This document shows positions 47,172-55,843 of a stretch of DNA of 64,000 bases, in pieces; within the stretch, counting starts at the first letter, position 1, and the number at the start of each line of letters is the position of its first letter. The position numbers were made by a program, and so were the translations under genes. The notes under the pieces are model-generated. The model did no database searches. It was not told the DNA's origin and was given only the letters and a program-made list of their open reading frames with translations. Origin of the DNA: an uncultured Acidimicrobiales bacterium (GTDB taxonomy: Bacteria; Actinomycetota; Acidimicrobiia; Acidimicrobiales; CADCTF01); assembly GCA_902805655.1 (NCBI GenBank), contig CADCTF010000013.1:1-64000 (forward strand). Reading direction: 5' to 3'.

Positions 47172-48474
47172 CGGTCACCCTCAGTTCCATCTCGTAGAGG
47201 ACGGGATCTTCGATGACCTCGGCCTGGGGCGGATCCTGCCACTCCCAGTGGGCCATCTGGTCGGCGTACCCGGTGAGCCAGTCGGCGGCAGGCCGCTGGA
47301 AGCGGTAAGCGGGAAGCTCCGCCGCCGGCGTTCCCTTCGCGGCTGCGGCGAAGGATCTCGCCATGGATGACGGCCGCCGGCGGAGGTGCTCGTCGAGCCA
47401 GTAGACGCCGACCGGATCGATCTCGCTCTCGCACCGGGCGAGCAGGGACCCCCAGTCGGCTGAGTCGATGAACGGGAACCAGCAGACACCGTCCATCTCG
47501 ACGCCAGCCTGAACGGCCAGCTCGCACTGCTCCAGCGTGTACTTGAGCCATGAGGCGAGGTCGCTCGGCGCGCCACGGAGGTTGGTCTCGCTCAGCATGC
47601 AGGGCAGCTGGTACCTCTCGGCGTACTCGATGATCTGGCGGTGCAGCGGCGTGGGCGTGCGGGTCGGTACCGTGCCACCCCCGTCGGCGAAGTCCCACTG
47701 GCAGTGGGCGTAGTAGTCGAGGCCCAGCACGTCGATGCGCAGCGGCTCGAGCCTGAGCAGATCCTCCCCGCCGGCGCGGACGATCTGGTCGACGAACGGC
47801 CGGGAGCTCCCGTCGTCGAGGCGGCCCAGCAGCGCGTCGATCACGAAGAACCGGCGGTCGTTGGCCATCTCCGCGTACTCGCGACCCCAGGCGTCGCGAC
47901 CGTGGTGGTGCTCGCACGTGTCGATCCAGACGTGGCGGGCATCGGGCAGGAGCGCGTTGGCGATCGAGCCCGCCTCCGAGATGGCCGGCAACGTGGCCCG
48001 GTAGACCTCGAGCAGCCCCTCGATGCCACTCAAGTACGGCGGCCAGATGGCTTCGTGCCCGCACAGGAACAGCGTGGAGAAGGGCTCGTTGAAGAGCGTG
48101 TACTCCTCGACGTCCGGGTACCGCCGGAAGAACGCCTCGACGAAGCGGGTGTACGCACCGGCGAAGCGAGGATCGGCGAAGCCCCGCTCGATCCAGCGCG
48201 GGTAGCTCGTGTGGTGCACGAGGTCCACGATGGGGCGCAAACCGTTCTGGCGCATGTGCTCGAACACGGCGTCGGTACCCCTCCAGTCGAAGCGACCCTC
48301 CCGCTCCTCCACCCGGTGCCAACGCACCGGGTAGCGCAGACGCGTCACCCCGGCGTCCAGGAGGAGCTGCAGGTCCTCACGCCATCGAAGGTGGTGGCCG
48401 GTCGTCTCGAAGACATCCCGGTCGTGGCCGGGTATGTAAGTCGACTCGAACGAGCCGAGCAGCTCGAGCGGCAT
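47161..48474 (-). CDS. TIM-barrel glycoside hydrolase (beta-glucosidase/galactosidase-like)
   Basis: The 437-residue protein is a clan A-type glycosidase: acid/base Glu130 lies in TLFNEPFS and the probable nucleophile Glu296 in CMLSETNLR. LRYPVRWHRVE and FPFIDSADWGSL fit family 1-like or family 5-like barrels; I cannot assign the family. There is no signal peptide, so it should act inside the cell, which is unusual for a catabolic enzyme beside a glycosyltransferase. It might remodel or proofread a glycan intermediate. The ATG at 48474 overlaps the upstream stop as TGATG; in-frame sequence further upstream is not part of the gene. Confidence 0.85.
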   Translation of the reverse strand: MPLELLGSFESTYIPGHDRDVFETTGHHLRWREDLQLLLDAGVTRLRYPVRWHRVEEREGRFDWRGTDAVFEHMRQNGLRPIVDLVHHTSYPRWIERGFADPRFAGAYTRFVEAFFRRYPDVEEYTLFNEPFSTLFLCGHEAIWPPYLSGIEGLLEVYRATLPAISEAGSIANALLPDARHVWIDTCEHHHGRDAWGREYAEMANDRRFFVIDALLGRLDDGSSRPFVDQIVRAGGEDLLRLEPLRIDVLGLDYYAHCQWDFADGGGTVPTRTPTPLHRQIIEYAERYQLPCMLSETNLRGAPSDLASWLKYTLEQCELAVQAGVEMDGVCWFPFIDSADWGSLLARCESEIDPVGVYWLDEHLRRRPSSMARSFAAAAKGTPAAELPAYRFQRPAADWLTGYADQMAHWEWQDPPQAEVIEDPVLYEMELRVTDAT

Positions 48475-49868
48475 CAGCGGATGCCTTCGCCCTCGGTCCC
48501 TTCGCCCCGGGGGATCCAGGTGACCTCGGGCTCCCCGTCGAGGACGTGGTTCGCCCACTCGACGCCCTGCATGCAGGAGTGGTCCATGTTGCCGATCTCG
48601 TACAGCCAGGCGCCGAAGCGGCCGCGCGACCAGATCGACTGCGAGCGAAGCCAAGGCTGGATGGTGGCAAGGGCCCGGTCGCGGTTGACCGACGGCACGG
48701 GATAGCTCATGTCCGGGGAGCACAGCCACGTGGTGACGATCCGCTCGCGATCCTCAGGTTGAAGCAGGCCGGTGGTGATGAAGCCCTCGACCACGTCCGC
48801 CACGATCGTGTCCGCGTCCACCGGCTTGTGCGGCGAGCGCGAGACCTCGGCCAGCAGCAGGGTCTGGTCCGGCTTTGCGGTCATGTACGGCGAGTAGTTG
48901 GAGAGGTACGTGATCCGGTAGAAGGGCACGTCCGGCTCCGGGAAGTAGATCCAGTTCTTGGTCGTGCCGGCAGGCCGGTCGATGCCGACGCCGACGATGT
49001 GGCTTCCCGACCACACCAGGTCCTTGGTGGCCGCCCGCACCGGCTCGGGCACCGTGGTCAGCTTGTCGACGCAGACGTTGAGCGGCATGGTGTTCAGCAG
49101 CACGTCGTACGGCCAGACCCGACCGTCGGCGGTGCGGACCTCCTTGGCCACCGGGTCGATGCTCTCCACCTTCTGCTCGAGGTGGATGAAGCGCTCGAGC
49201 GGACGGGCCATCTCGTGGTACAGCGTGCCGGTGCCGCCGCGCAGCGGGTACTTGAACGTGTTGTTCGGTCCCCACGAGATCGCCGGCGTGTCGAACAGCA
49301 CGTTGCGCAGCACGGACTCGATGTCCACCACCGAGACCCGCTCGCCGATCCACTGGAAGCCCATCAGCTCCGCCGGGGTCGCCCACACCTTGAAGTTGTA
49401 GGGCCGCATGAAGTGGCGAGTGATCCCCTCGCCGAACGTCTGCAGCATCCACTCGGCGAAGCTGGCGGGTGACTCCGCTTCGGCCGCCTGGGCCCGTACC
49501 AGGCCCATGATGCACTCCAGCACCGTCTCGGGGTCGAGGTCCTTGATGTTGTTCTGAAAGGGGTACGGGATGAAGCGGTTCTCCATCCACACCCACGCCT
49601 CGCGGTTGAGCTCGGTGTAGTCCCCACCCATGAGCTTGTCGACCAGGTCGTCGTAGTACTCGTAGTGGCTGAACATGACGTGGCCACCGATGTCGTAGGT
49701 GAAGCCAGCCTCATCGGTGAACGAGGTGGCCAGTCCGCCCACGTAGTCGTTGGCCTCCAGCACCACGAAGTCCTCGTGGCCCTGCTCGTGCAGCCGGTGC
49801 GCAGCTCCCAACCCTGTGGGACCGGCACCGATGATCACTGCGCGCGGCGACTGGGCGGAACTCGTCAT
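48474..49868 (-). CDS. UDP-galactopyranose mutase-like FAD protein
   Basis: The 464-residue flavoprotein has the FAD loop VIIGAGPTGLGAAHRL (~10-25), LEANDYVGGLATSF, and IGGHVMFSHYEYYDDLV, features shared by UDP-galactopyranose mutase and protoporphyrinogen-oxidase-like proteins. At 464 residues it is longer than classical mutases (~370-400). It likely isomerises or oxidises a nucleotide sugar; galactofuranose formation is one possibility. Of two adjacent ATGs, the one at 49868 has AGGAGG at a spacing of 5. It is the first gene of the five-gene minus-strand sugar operon, and its promoter should lie in the 232-bp region shared with engB. Confidence 0.8.
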   Translation of the reverse strand: MTSSAQSPRAVIIGAGPTGLGAAHRLHEQGHEDFVVLEANDYVGGLATSFTDEAGFTYDIGGHVMFSHYEYYDDLVDKLMGGDYTELNREAWVWMENRFIPYPFQNNIKDLDPETVLECIMGLVRAQAAEAESPASFAEWMLQTFGEGITRHFMRPYNFKVWATPAELMGFQWIGERVSVVDIESVLRNVLFDTPAISWGPNNTFKYPLRGGTGTLYHEMARPLERFIHLEQKVESIDPVAKEVRTADGRVWPYDVLLNTMPLNVCVDKLTTVPEPVRAATKDLVWSGSHIVGVGIDRPAGTTKNWIYFPEPDVPFYRITYLSNYSPYMTAKPDQTLLLAEVSRSPHKPVDADTIVADVVEGFITTGLLQPEDRERIVTTWLCSPDMSYPVPSVNRDRALATIQPWLRSQSIWSRGRFGAWLYEIGNMDHSCMQGVEWANHVLDGEPEVTWIPRGEGTEGEGIR

Positions 49869-49924
49869 CATGTCCTCCTGAGCGTCGAACGAGGTGCAAC
49901 AAGGCGTCACATCTGCGTCGGTCC

Positions 49925-49948
49925 CCAAGGCGCCCTACGGCGCCATGG
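49925..49948. repeat. Inverted repeat in the divergent region between sugar operon and engB
   Basis: CCAAGGCGCC (49925-49934) and GGCGCCATGG (49939-49948) pair at 9 of 10 positions around CTAC. It is 57 bp upstream of the first sugar-operon gene, where an operator or a 5' hairpin would be expected. The remaining bases of the 232-bp intergenic region hold no gene that I can see. Confidence 0.35.
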
Positions 49949-50100
49949 AGGGTGGCCCTCGCTGCTGAAGGCGCACGGGCACTACCCGCGCCGGCGCGAC
50001 CGTTAAACGCCGCGCGCCCTCGGTCGGCGGAGCCGGCGCTCGCGTCTGCGATGCTCGCTGGCATGGACGCCGGCCCCCGCCCCACCCATCCGGCCACCGG

Positions 50101-50682
50101 ATGAGCCCCCCACTGCAGCTTCGCTTCGTCACCTCCGCGCCGGACGTGGCGTCGTTGCCGGCCGCCACGGCGGAGGTCGCGATCGTCGGTCGGTCGAACG
50201 TCGGCAAGTCGTCCCTCATCAACGCGCTGGCCAACCGCAAGAAGCTGGCCCTCACCAGCAACACCCCTGGGCGCACGCGCATGCTCAACCTCTACGAGCT
50301 GGAAGGCGGCGGCAGCCTCGTCGACCTACCGGGCTACGGCTACGCGGCGGTGTCAGGCTCGACCCGGTCGGGATGGCCGAAGATGATCGAGGGCTACCTG
50401 CTCAACCGTGAGGCGCTCGCCATGATCATGGTGCTCGTCGACGGCGAGATCGGCCCTACGAAGCTCGACGTCACCATGCTCGACTGGGCGAGAAGCAGCT
50501 CGCTGCCACACACGGTCGTCGCCACCAAGCAGGACAAGGTCAAGCCGTCGCAGCGACAGCGCCGCCAAGCGGAGCTGGCCGCCGGCTGCCATCTCGAGGT
50601 GGGGGACATCGTCTGGGTCAGCGCCGTGAAGGGAACCGGGATCCTGCCGCTGCGGGGCCTCGTCAAGCTGTGGCTCTCCTGA
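50101..50682 (+). CDS. engB: Ribosome-biogenesis GTPase EngB (YsxC/YihA)
   Basis: EngB is a small TrmE-Era-type GTPase needed for assembly of the large ribosomal subunit. The 193-residue product is full length: G1 IVGRSNVGKSSLINAL (28-43), G2 NTPGRTRMLN, G3 LVDLPGYGYAAVS and G4 VVATKQDKVKPS, with SAVKGTG as G5. The ATG at 50101 fits the family start. It is not beside lon or clpX as often seen. A large membrane-protein gene follows within about 20 bp. Divergence from the sugar operon leaves 232 bp for promoters. Confidence 0.95.
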   Translation: MSPPLQLRFVTSAPDVASLPAATAEVAIVGRSNVGKSSLINALANRKKLALTSNTPGRTRMLNLYELEGGGSLVDLPGYGYAAVSGSTRSGWPKMIEGYLLNREALAMIMVLVDGEIGPTKLDVTMLDWARSSSLPHTVVATKQDKVKPSQRQRRQAELAAGCHLEVGDIVWVSAVKGTGILPLRGLVKLWLS

Positions 50683-50699
50683 ACCTGCAGGGACCGCGA

Positions 50700-52562
50700 A
50701 TGCGGTTGGCCATGGGTGCGGTCGTCACCGCAAGCGCGCTCGTCCCCTTCGCCGCATCCCTGGCTGATGTAGGACGGGGCTGGCTCCCGGTGGCCGACAC
50801 GGCGATCGTCGTCACCCGGGCCCGTGACGTGTTCACTGCGGACTCGCCGCTGCTGGGCCAGCCGAGCACGGCGGGTGACCGCACGGGGGTGCAGGTGCAC
50901 CACCCGGGGCCGTTGGAGTTCTGGGTGATCGGGGCCGCACAGAAGCTCGTCGACCGTCCGGCTACCAGCCTCGTCGCCATCACCGTGGTCAACGCCGTCG
51001 CCACGCTCTGCCTGCTCTGGTGGCTCCGGCGCCTGGGCGGCATCCGCACCGCTGCGCTCAGCTCGCCGATCGTCGTCGCTCTGCTGTGGTCACTGCGCGG
51101 CGACATCCTGGTGAGCCCTCTGAACCCGCTCGCGGCCATCCTGCCTCTGAGCGCCACGCTCGTCTGCCTCGTCGCAGCTTCGTCGGGACGGCGGTGGGCG
51201 CTTGCCTGGGCGGTGGTGCTCGGCAGCTACGCCGCGCAGGCCCACCTCACCGTCACCGGGCTGGTGGGGGCCGCGGCGTTGACGACGACCGGGGTCGCGC
51301 TGGGGCGGTGGGTCCTCCGTCGGCGCTCACCACGGACCGCGGCGCCGGAGCCGCGATCGTGGCGACGGCCGCTTCTCGTGGCTGCGGCACTGCTCGTGGC
51401 CTGCTGGGCCGGGCCGCTGGTCGACGTGGTCGTGAACCGGGGCGGGAACGTCGTCGCGCTCGTGTCGACGGGTGCGGCGCTCGACGACGGCACCCTGGGC
51501 TGGGCCCGGGCGGCCGACGTCTCGGTCAGGGCCCTCGCCGGCCGCCCGGTCTGGGCTCGCCCCGGTGTCGAGACCCGAGCCCTGGGCGCTCCGGCCACGA
51601 CCGGTCAACGATGGTTCGTGGTCGGCCTCTGGTGCATCGGGCTGGCCGGCGCGGCCGCCAGCCGTCGTCGAGCGCCAGCAGTCGGCATCGCCTTCGCGAC
51701 CGCAACTGCGGTCCTCGTCACCGGCACCCTCCTCATGACGCGGATTCCCGACAACCTCTTCAACGTCATCGCCTTGGGCAACTACCTCTGGCTCTGGCCG
51801 GCGGGCGCCTTCCTGTGGGCGTCCGCCACCGCCGGCTGCGTCGTGGCCGCCGCGCCCCGAACCGCCCGATCGCTGGGAGACGGCGCCTGTCTGGCGGCGG
51901 TGGGTGTCGCCTGCTCGCTGGCCGTGGCCTGCGTCGTCACTCCGAACCCCCGGCCAGTGCCCCGTGCGGAGGCGACGTACACGCGCGTGCTTTCGACACA
52001 GCTGGCCACCTCGCTGGATCGGGGGTCCGTGTACGTGATGGACATCGACCGGGCCATGCAGGACAACGAGGTGGCCCTCGGCGTGCTGCTCGAGCTGGTT
52101 CGGCAAGGCTTCGAAATGCGGGTCAACGGCTTCGCCCCGAGCTTCGGCCCCCGGCGCAGTCGGGCAGCCGACGCCGACGGTGGCGTGCTAGTGCTGCAGA
52201 GAAGCCGCGTCGGGGCCGACGCCGGGCCTCCGGGACCGGGCGCGAACCTGATCGCTGAGCACACTCCCTCCGATGTGGCGATCCGGGAGCTGGCCGAGGC
52301 GGAGGACGCGCTCACGGAGCGGATCAGGCGGGTTGGCGGGGCGTCGCACGTGGTGGCCCTGCCTGAGCTCCACGACGAGGGCACGTCCGACCGCGAGCTG
52401 GTGGAGGGCAGCTTCCTGGGGTTCCAGCAGACCGGCTTCGTCACGCGCGACGTCGCGGCCTGGCCCGAGACAGCCGCGTTGGTTCGGGCCCGCTCGGCGC
52501 CGGTCGACCTGGTCACGGTGCACCTGGTGCCGGCCACTCCCGCAACTGCCCAGCAACGTTGA
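50700..52562 (+). CDS. Polytopic membrane protein, possible GT-C glycosyltransferase
   Basis: I do not recognise a named family for this ~620-residue protein. It has a first membrane helix at the N-terminus, then about nine to ten more up to residue ~430, with an early luminal loop containing charged residues (VADTAIVVTRARDVF) and VHHPGPLEFWVIG. It ends in a ~190-residue extracytoplasmic-type domain. That architecture resembles GT-C mannosyl/arabinosyltransferases that use lipid-linked sugars, so cell-envelope glycosylation is a guess. ATG 50700 follows CAGGGA; an in-frame GTG at 50670 overlapping engB is the alternative. Confidence 0.7.
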   Translation: MRLAMGAVVTASALVPFAASLADVGRGWLPVADTAIVVTRARDVFTADSPLLGQPSTAGDRTGVQVHHPGPLEFWVIGAAQKLVDRPATSLVAITVVNAVATLCLLWWLRRLGGIRTAALSSPIVVALLWSLRGDILVSPLNPLAAILPLSATLVCLVAASSGRRWALAWAVVLGSYAAQAHLTVTGLVGAAALTTTGVALGRWVLRRRSPRTAAPEPRSWRRPLLVAAALLVACWAGPLVDVVVNRGGNVVALVSTGAALDDGTLGWARAADVSVRALAGRPVWARPGVETRALGAPATTGQRWFVVGLWCIGLAGAAASRRRAPAVGIAFATATAVLVTGTLLMTRIPDNLFNVIALGNYLWLWPAGAFLWASATAGCVVAAAPRTARSLGDGACLAAVGVACSLAVACVVTPNPRPVPRAEATYTRVLSTQLATSLDRGSVYVMDIDRAMQDNEVALGVLLELVRQGFEMRVNGFAPSFGPRRSRAADADGGVLVLQRSRVGADAGPPGPGANLIAEHTPSDVAIRELAEAEDALTERIRRVGGASHVVALPELHDEGTSDRELVEGSFLGFQQTGFVTRDVAAWPETAALVRARSAPVDLVTVHLVPATPATAQQR

Positions 52563-52650
52563 CGGCGATGGTCACAAGGGACTACGGCGACCTCCCTCTC
52601 GTGCCGACAACTTCCGAGATGATCTGCTTCGGCGGACCCGAGGAGGCAAC

Positions 52651-53103
52651 GTGAAGAGTTCTGAAACACGAGACCGGGGTGCCTGCTTCCGCGTCGTCAT
52701 CGTCGATGACGATGCCGACGTGCGCTCGTTGCTGGAGGTGCTGTTCGACGTGGACCGTCGGTTCCAGGTCGTCGGCACGGCGGTCGACGGTGCACAGGGC
52801 GTCGCCCTCGCCGAGCGCGAGCAGCCCGACGTGGTGGTGCTCGACCTCCGCCTGCCGGTGATGGACGGCCTGACCGCGATCCCGCTCCTGCGGCGGTGTG
52901 CCCCCGAGGCGCGCATCGTCGTCTTCTCGGCGTTCCCCGACCCCTTCACCCTGCTCGACGTGCTTCGCCGCGGTGCGGACTCCTACATCGACAAGGCCAT
53001 GGCGTGGTCCGACCTCCTGCCCACCATCGCCGGGCTGCTGACCGCCGAGCCGGAGCCTGACGACGACGCCCAGCCCCGGCCTGAGCAGGTATCCGTGAGG
53101 TAG
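52651..53103 (+). CDS. Receiver-only response regulator
   Basis: The 150-residue protein is a single CheY-like receiver domain. The acidic pocket is VIVDDDADVRS (Asp20, Asp21), the phosphoacceptor Asp65 lies in VVLDLRLPVMDG, the switch Ser93 in VFSAFPD, and Lys115 in SYIDKAMA. Only ~25 acidic residues follow, so no DNA-binding output domain exists. It must act by protein contact or as a phosphate relay. No histidine kinase is adjacent. The GTG at 52651 has AGGAGG four bases upstream, which sets the start. The 88 bp between it and the upstream membrane-protein gene show nothing notable. Confidence 0.92.
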   Translation: MKSSETRDRGACFRVVIVDDDADVRSLLEVLFDVDRRFQVVGTAVDGAQGVALAEREQPDVVVLDLRLPVMDGLTAIPLLRRCAPEARIVVFSAFPDPFTLLDVLRRGADSYIDKAMAWSDLLPTIAGLLTAEPEPDDDAQPRPEQVSVR

Positions 53104-53141
53104 CACCCGTACCGCGCGTCGGCCGTTAGTCTCTCTAAGTA

Positions 53142-54458
53142 ATGAGTCGACGCACCCAGGCAGACCCGGAGCACGACGCCGAGGGGCACGCAGGCGAGCC
53201 GCGCCCCGGCACGTTCGTCGCCCTCAAGGACCCCGTGTACCGCATGCTCTGGATCGGGGGGCTGCTCGGCTTCCTGGCCGTGCAGATGCAGTTCGTGGCC
53301 CGGGGCTGGCTCGCCTACGACCTCACTGGGAGCAACAAGGGTCTGGGTGCCGTCTACCTCGGCTTCGGAGTGCCGATGCTCCTGCTCACGCCGTGGGGGG
53401 GCGTCGCGGCCGATCGCCTCTCCAAGCGGAAGGTGCTGATGGGCTGCCAGGCGCTGCTGGCGACCAGCTCGGGCCTCATCGCCGTGGCGATCGCCTTGGA
53501 CCTGATCGAGTACTGGATGCTGATCGCCTCGGCGGTCGCCCAGGGTGCCGGGTTCTCCTTCCTCGGGCCGGCCCGGATGGCCTTCACCGGCGAGCTCGTC
53601 GGCCGTGATCGCCTGGCGAACGCGATCGTCCTCCAGCAGATGAGCATGAACGGCACGCGCATCTTCGCCCCTTCGGTCGCGGGTGCACTGATCGGCATGG
53701 CGTTCTTCGGCGTGGCGGGCGTCTACTTCGCGACCACCGCGTTCATGCTGTGTGCACTGGCCGTGACCGTGCAGCTCCCGCCCGGCTCACCCCGTGCCGA
53801 CCGGCCCGTGCAGTCGCCGGTGGCCGAGCTGAAGGCGGGCGTGTCCTACGTCTTCCGTCGACCCCTCCTGCGCCTGCTGATCCTCACGTCCTTCGTCGTG
53901 GTGATGTGCGTGTTCCCGTACGTCGCGTTCCTGCCCGCCCTGGCCGCGGAGGTCTACGAGACCGGCCCCAGCGGCTACGGGTTGATGAACGGGGTGAGCG
54001 CGGTCGGGGCGCTGTGTGCGACGTTCTTCATCGCCAGCCGGGCCGACGGAGAGCGCGCGTGGCGCATCCAGGCCATCGCCGGCGGCGTGTTCGCGGTTGC
54101 CGTGGCGGTGCTCGGCTTCGCACCGAACCTGCCGGTGGCGCTCTTCGTCATCCTCACCGCCGGAGGTGCTTCGTCGGCCTTCCAGGCGCTGAACAACACG
54201 CTCGTGCTCGGCAACAGCGATTCGGAGTACCACGGCCGGGTGCAGTCGCTGATGATGCTCAGCTTCAGTGCGTTCGGCATGGCCGCCCTCCCGATCGGCA
54301 TCATCGCTGACGCCGTGGGGCTGCGAAGCACCATGCTCGGCATGGGCATCATCGGCCTCACCGCGATCGGCCTCTACACCCTCAGCCGGGGACGCATCCG
54401 GCGGCAGGACGCTGCCGTCACCGGGGCCGCACAGCCGGAGCCGGCACCGGCCACCTGA
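53142..54458 (+). CDS. Major facilitator superfamily transporter
   Basis: The 438-residue protein has about 12 transmembrane helices after a ~25-residue hydrophilic N-terminus. GGVAADRLSKRKVLMGCQAL is the typical loop 2-3 motif (GxxaDRxxkR) of the family. It most resembles the EntS/MFS_3-type exporters of siderophores or drugs, but the substrate is unknown. There is no Shine-Dalgarno sequence; TAGTCT at 53127-53132 lies 9 bases before the ATG and suggests a leaderless mRNA. Downstream, a zinc peptidase gene follows at 36 bp. Confidence 0.9.
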   Translation: MSRRTQADPEHDAEGHAGEPRPGTFVALKDPVYRMLWIGGLLGFLAVQMQFVARGWLAYDLTGSNKGLGAVYLGFGVPMLLLTPWGGVAADRLSKRKVLMGCQALLATSSGLIAVAIALDLIEYWMLIASAVAQGAGFSFLGPARMAFTGELVGRDRLANAIVLQQMSMNGTRIFAPSVAGALIGMAFFGVAGVYFATTAFMLCALAVTVQLPPGSPRADRPVQSPVAELKAGVSYVFRRPLLRLLILTSFVVVMCVFPYVAFLPALAAEVYETGPSGYGLMNGVSAVGALCATFFIASRADGERAWRIQAIAGGVFAVAVAVLGFAPNLPVALFVILTAGGASSAFQALNNTLVLGNSDSEYHGRVQSLMMLSFSAFGMAALPIGIIADAVGLRSTMLGMGIIGLTAIGLYTLSRGRIRRQDAAVTGAAQPEPAPAT

Positions 54459-54494
54459 GGTTCCCGCCGCCTCCGTCAGGGGATGAGAGCGGCC

Positions 54495-55337
54495 ATGCGA
54501 TGGTCGAGAGGTGCAGGCGCAGGGCAGATCGAGGACCGCAGGGGGATGGGCCGCGGGGCCGGAGCCGTCGGTGCCGGTGGCGGGCTCATCGGCCTGATCG
54601 TGCTGGTGGTCAGCCTGCTCGGCGGTGGGGGAGGCGGTGGTGGGCTCGGCAGCATGCTGGAGCAGATCCCTGCCGCCGGTGGCGCCGCTCCCTCCCGCAC
54701 CGGGCCGGTGCAGGGAGAGAGCGCCGAGTTCGTGCAGGCGGTCGTGGGTGACGTCCAGGAGACGTGGACCCAGCAGTTCGCCCGGTCCAAGCAGCGCTAC
54801 GAGCCAACGGTGCTGGTGCTCTTCGAGCAGGGCACGAGCACGGGATGCGGGTCGGCCACCTCCGCGGTCGGTCCCTTCTACTGCCCGGCCGACCGCAAGG
54901 TGTACGTGGACCTGAGCTTCTTCGACGAGCTGAGGGCCCGCTTCGGCGCACCCGGTGACTTCGCTCAGGCGTACGTGATCGCTCATGAGTTCGGCCATCA
55001 CGTCCAGAACGTGCTCGGCGTCAACGCCGATGTGCAGCGCGAGCAGCAGGCCAAGCCCCGGGAGGCCAACGCGCTGTCCGTCAAGCTCGAGCTGCAGGCC
55101 GACTGCCTGGCGGGCGTCTGGGCGCACTCGGCCGCGCGCCGCGACCTCCTCGAGCCGGGCGACCTCGAGGAGGGGCTCGGCGCGGCCGCCGCCGTGGGCG
55201 ACGACCGGCTGCAGCGCCAGGCCGGCGCGAGGGTCAACGCCGAGTCGTGGACCCACGGGTCGTCGGCCGATCGCGTGAAGTGGTTCCGCGCCGGCTTCAA
55301 CCGCGGCGACCCAGCAGACTGCGACACCTTCGGCTGA
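54495..55337 (+). CDS. Neutral zinc metallopeptidase (YpfJ type)
   Basis: The 280-residue protein has the YpfJ N-terminus (MRWSRG...IEDRRGMG), one transmembrane helix near 25-45 followed by a polyglycine stretch, and an extracytoplasmic domain. The zinc motif is AHEFGHHVQN, with the third ligand region in KLELQADCLAGVWAH. The chain ends with a Cys that may pair with another in GCGSAT or YCPAD. Its substrate is unknown across the family. ATG 54495 was preferred to ATG 54483, because AGGGG directly abuts the latter, too close to function. Confidence 0.87.
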   Translation: MRWSRGAGAGQIEDRRGMGRGAGAVGAGGGLIGLIVLVVSLLGGGGGGGGLGSMLEQIPAAGGAAPSRTGPVQGESAEFVQAVVGDVQETWTQQFARSKQRYEPTVLVLFEQGTSTGCGSATSAVGPFYCPADRKVYVDLSFFDELRARFGAPGDFAQAYVIAHEFGHHVQNVLGVNADVQREQQAKPREANALSVKLELQADCLAGVWAHSAARRDLLEPGDLEEGLGAAAAVGDDRLQRQAGARVNAESWTHGSSADRVKWFRAGFNRGDPADCDTFG

Positions 55338-55389
55338 GCTTCGCGTCGCGTGGGGGAGTCCGGTGCCCTACGCCCGGCTCCGAGTGCGG

Positions 55390-55395
55390 TAAAAC
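55390..55395 (+). promoter_or_regulatory. Putative -10 box TAAAAC for the flavodoxin-like gene
   Basis: TAAAAC ends 7 bases before the ATG at 55403, and no ribosome-binding site is present. The last base differs from TANNNT, so support is weaker than for the neighbouring leaderless promoters. Confidence 0.3.
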
Positions 55396-55402
55396 CTGTG
55401 GC

Positions 55403-55825
55403 ATGAAGGCCGTCATCATCTACGAGAGCCTCACCGGCAACACGGAGAACGCAGCGAAGCTCATCGCCGGCGGCCTCCGCGCGGCCGGCCACCAGACGTC
55501 GGTGCACTCCATCACCCGCATCGACTACCAGGCGCTGGCCGACGCCGACCTGGTGGTGGTGGGGTCGTGGACCGACGGCCTGATCTTCGTGGGGCAGCGG
55601 CCCGGCCGTGCCGGGCGGCTCAAGCAGTTCCCGTACCTCGCCGGCAAGCGCTGCGTCGTCTTCTGCACCTACGCCGTCGACGTCGGCCGCACCCTGGAGA
55701 AGCTGTCCACGATCATGGAGGACCGAGGCGCAGACGTCATCGGTGGCATGGCCATCAGGCGCAGCGACCTGGAGGGTGGAGCCCGGGACTTCGTGGACCG
55801 CCTGCTCGACGCGGTGGCCGTCTGA
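55403..55825 (+). CDS. Flavodoxin-like protein
   Basis: This 140-residue protein begins with VIIYESLTGNTENAAKLIA, where SLTGNTE is the FMN-phosphate loop of flavodoxins. It continues with DADLVVVGSWTDGLIF and a third loop VVFCTYAVDVG. It lacks the usual aromatic-rich 90s loop, so FMN affinity may be low. Roles in single-electron transfer are typical for the fold; no partner oxidoreductase is adjacent. The in-frame sequence upstream of 55403 belongs to the previous gene's region and was dropped. Confidence 0.82.
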   Translation: MKAVIIYESLTGNTENAAKLIAGGLRAAGHQTSVHSITRIDYQALADADLVVVGSWTDGLIFVGQRPGRAGRLKQFPYLAGKRCVVFCTYAVDVGRTLEKLSTIMEDRGADVIGGMAIRRSDLEGGARDFVDRLLDAVAV

Positions 55826-55830
55826 CGACG

Positions 55831-55836
55831 TAGCGT
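55831..55836 (+). promoter_or_regulatory. Putative -10 box TAGCGT for the enoyl-CoA hydratase gene
   Basis: TAGCGT, exactly 7 bases before the ATG at 55844, in the 18-bp gap after the flavodoxin-like gene. There is no ribosome-binding site, consistent with a leaderless mRNA. Confidence 0.42.
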
Positions 55837-55843
55837 CTCGGCC

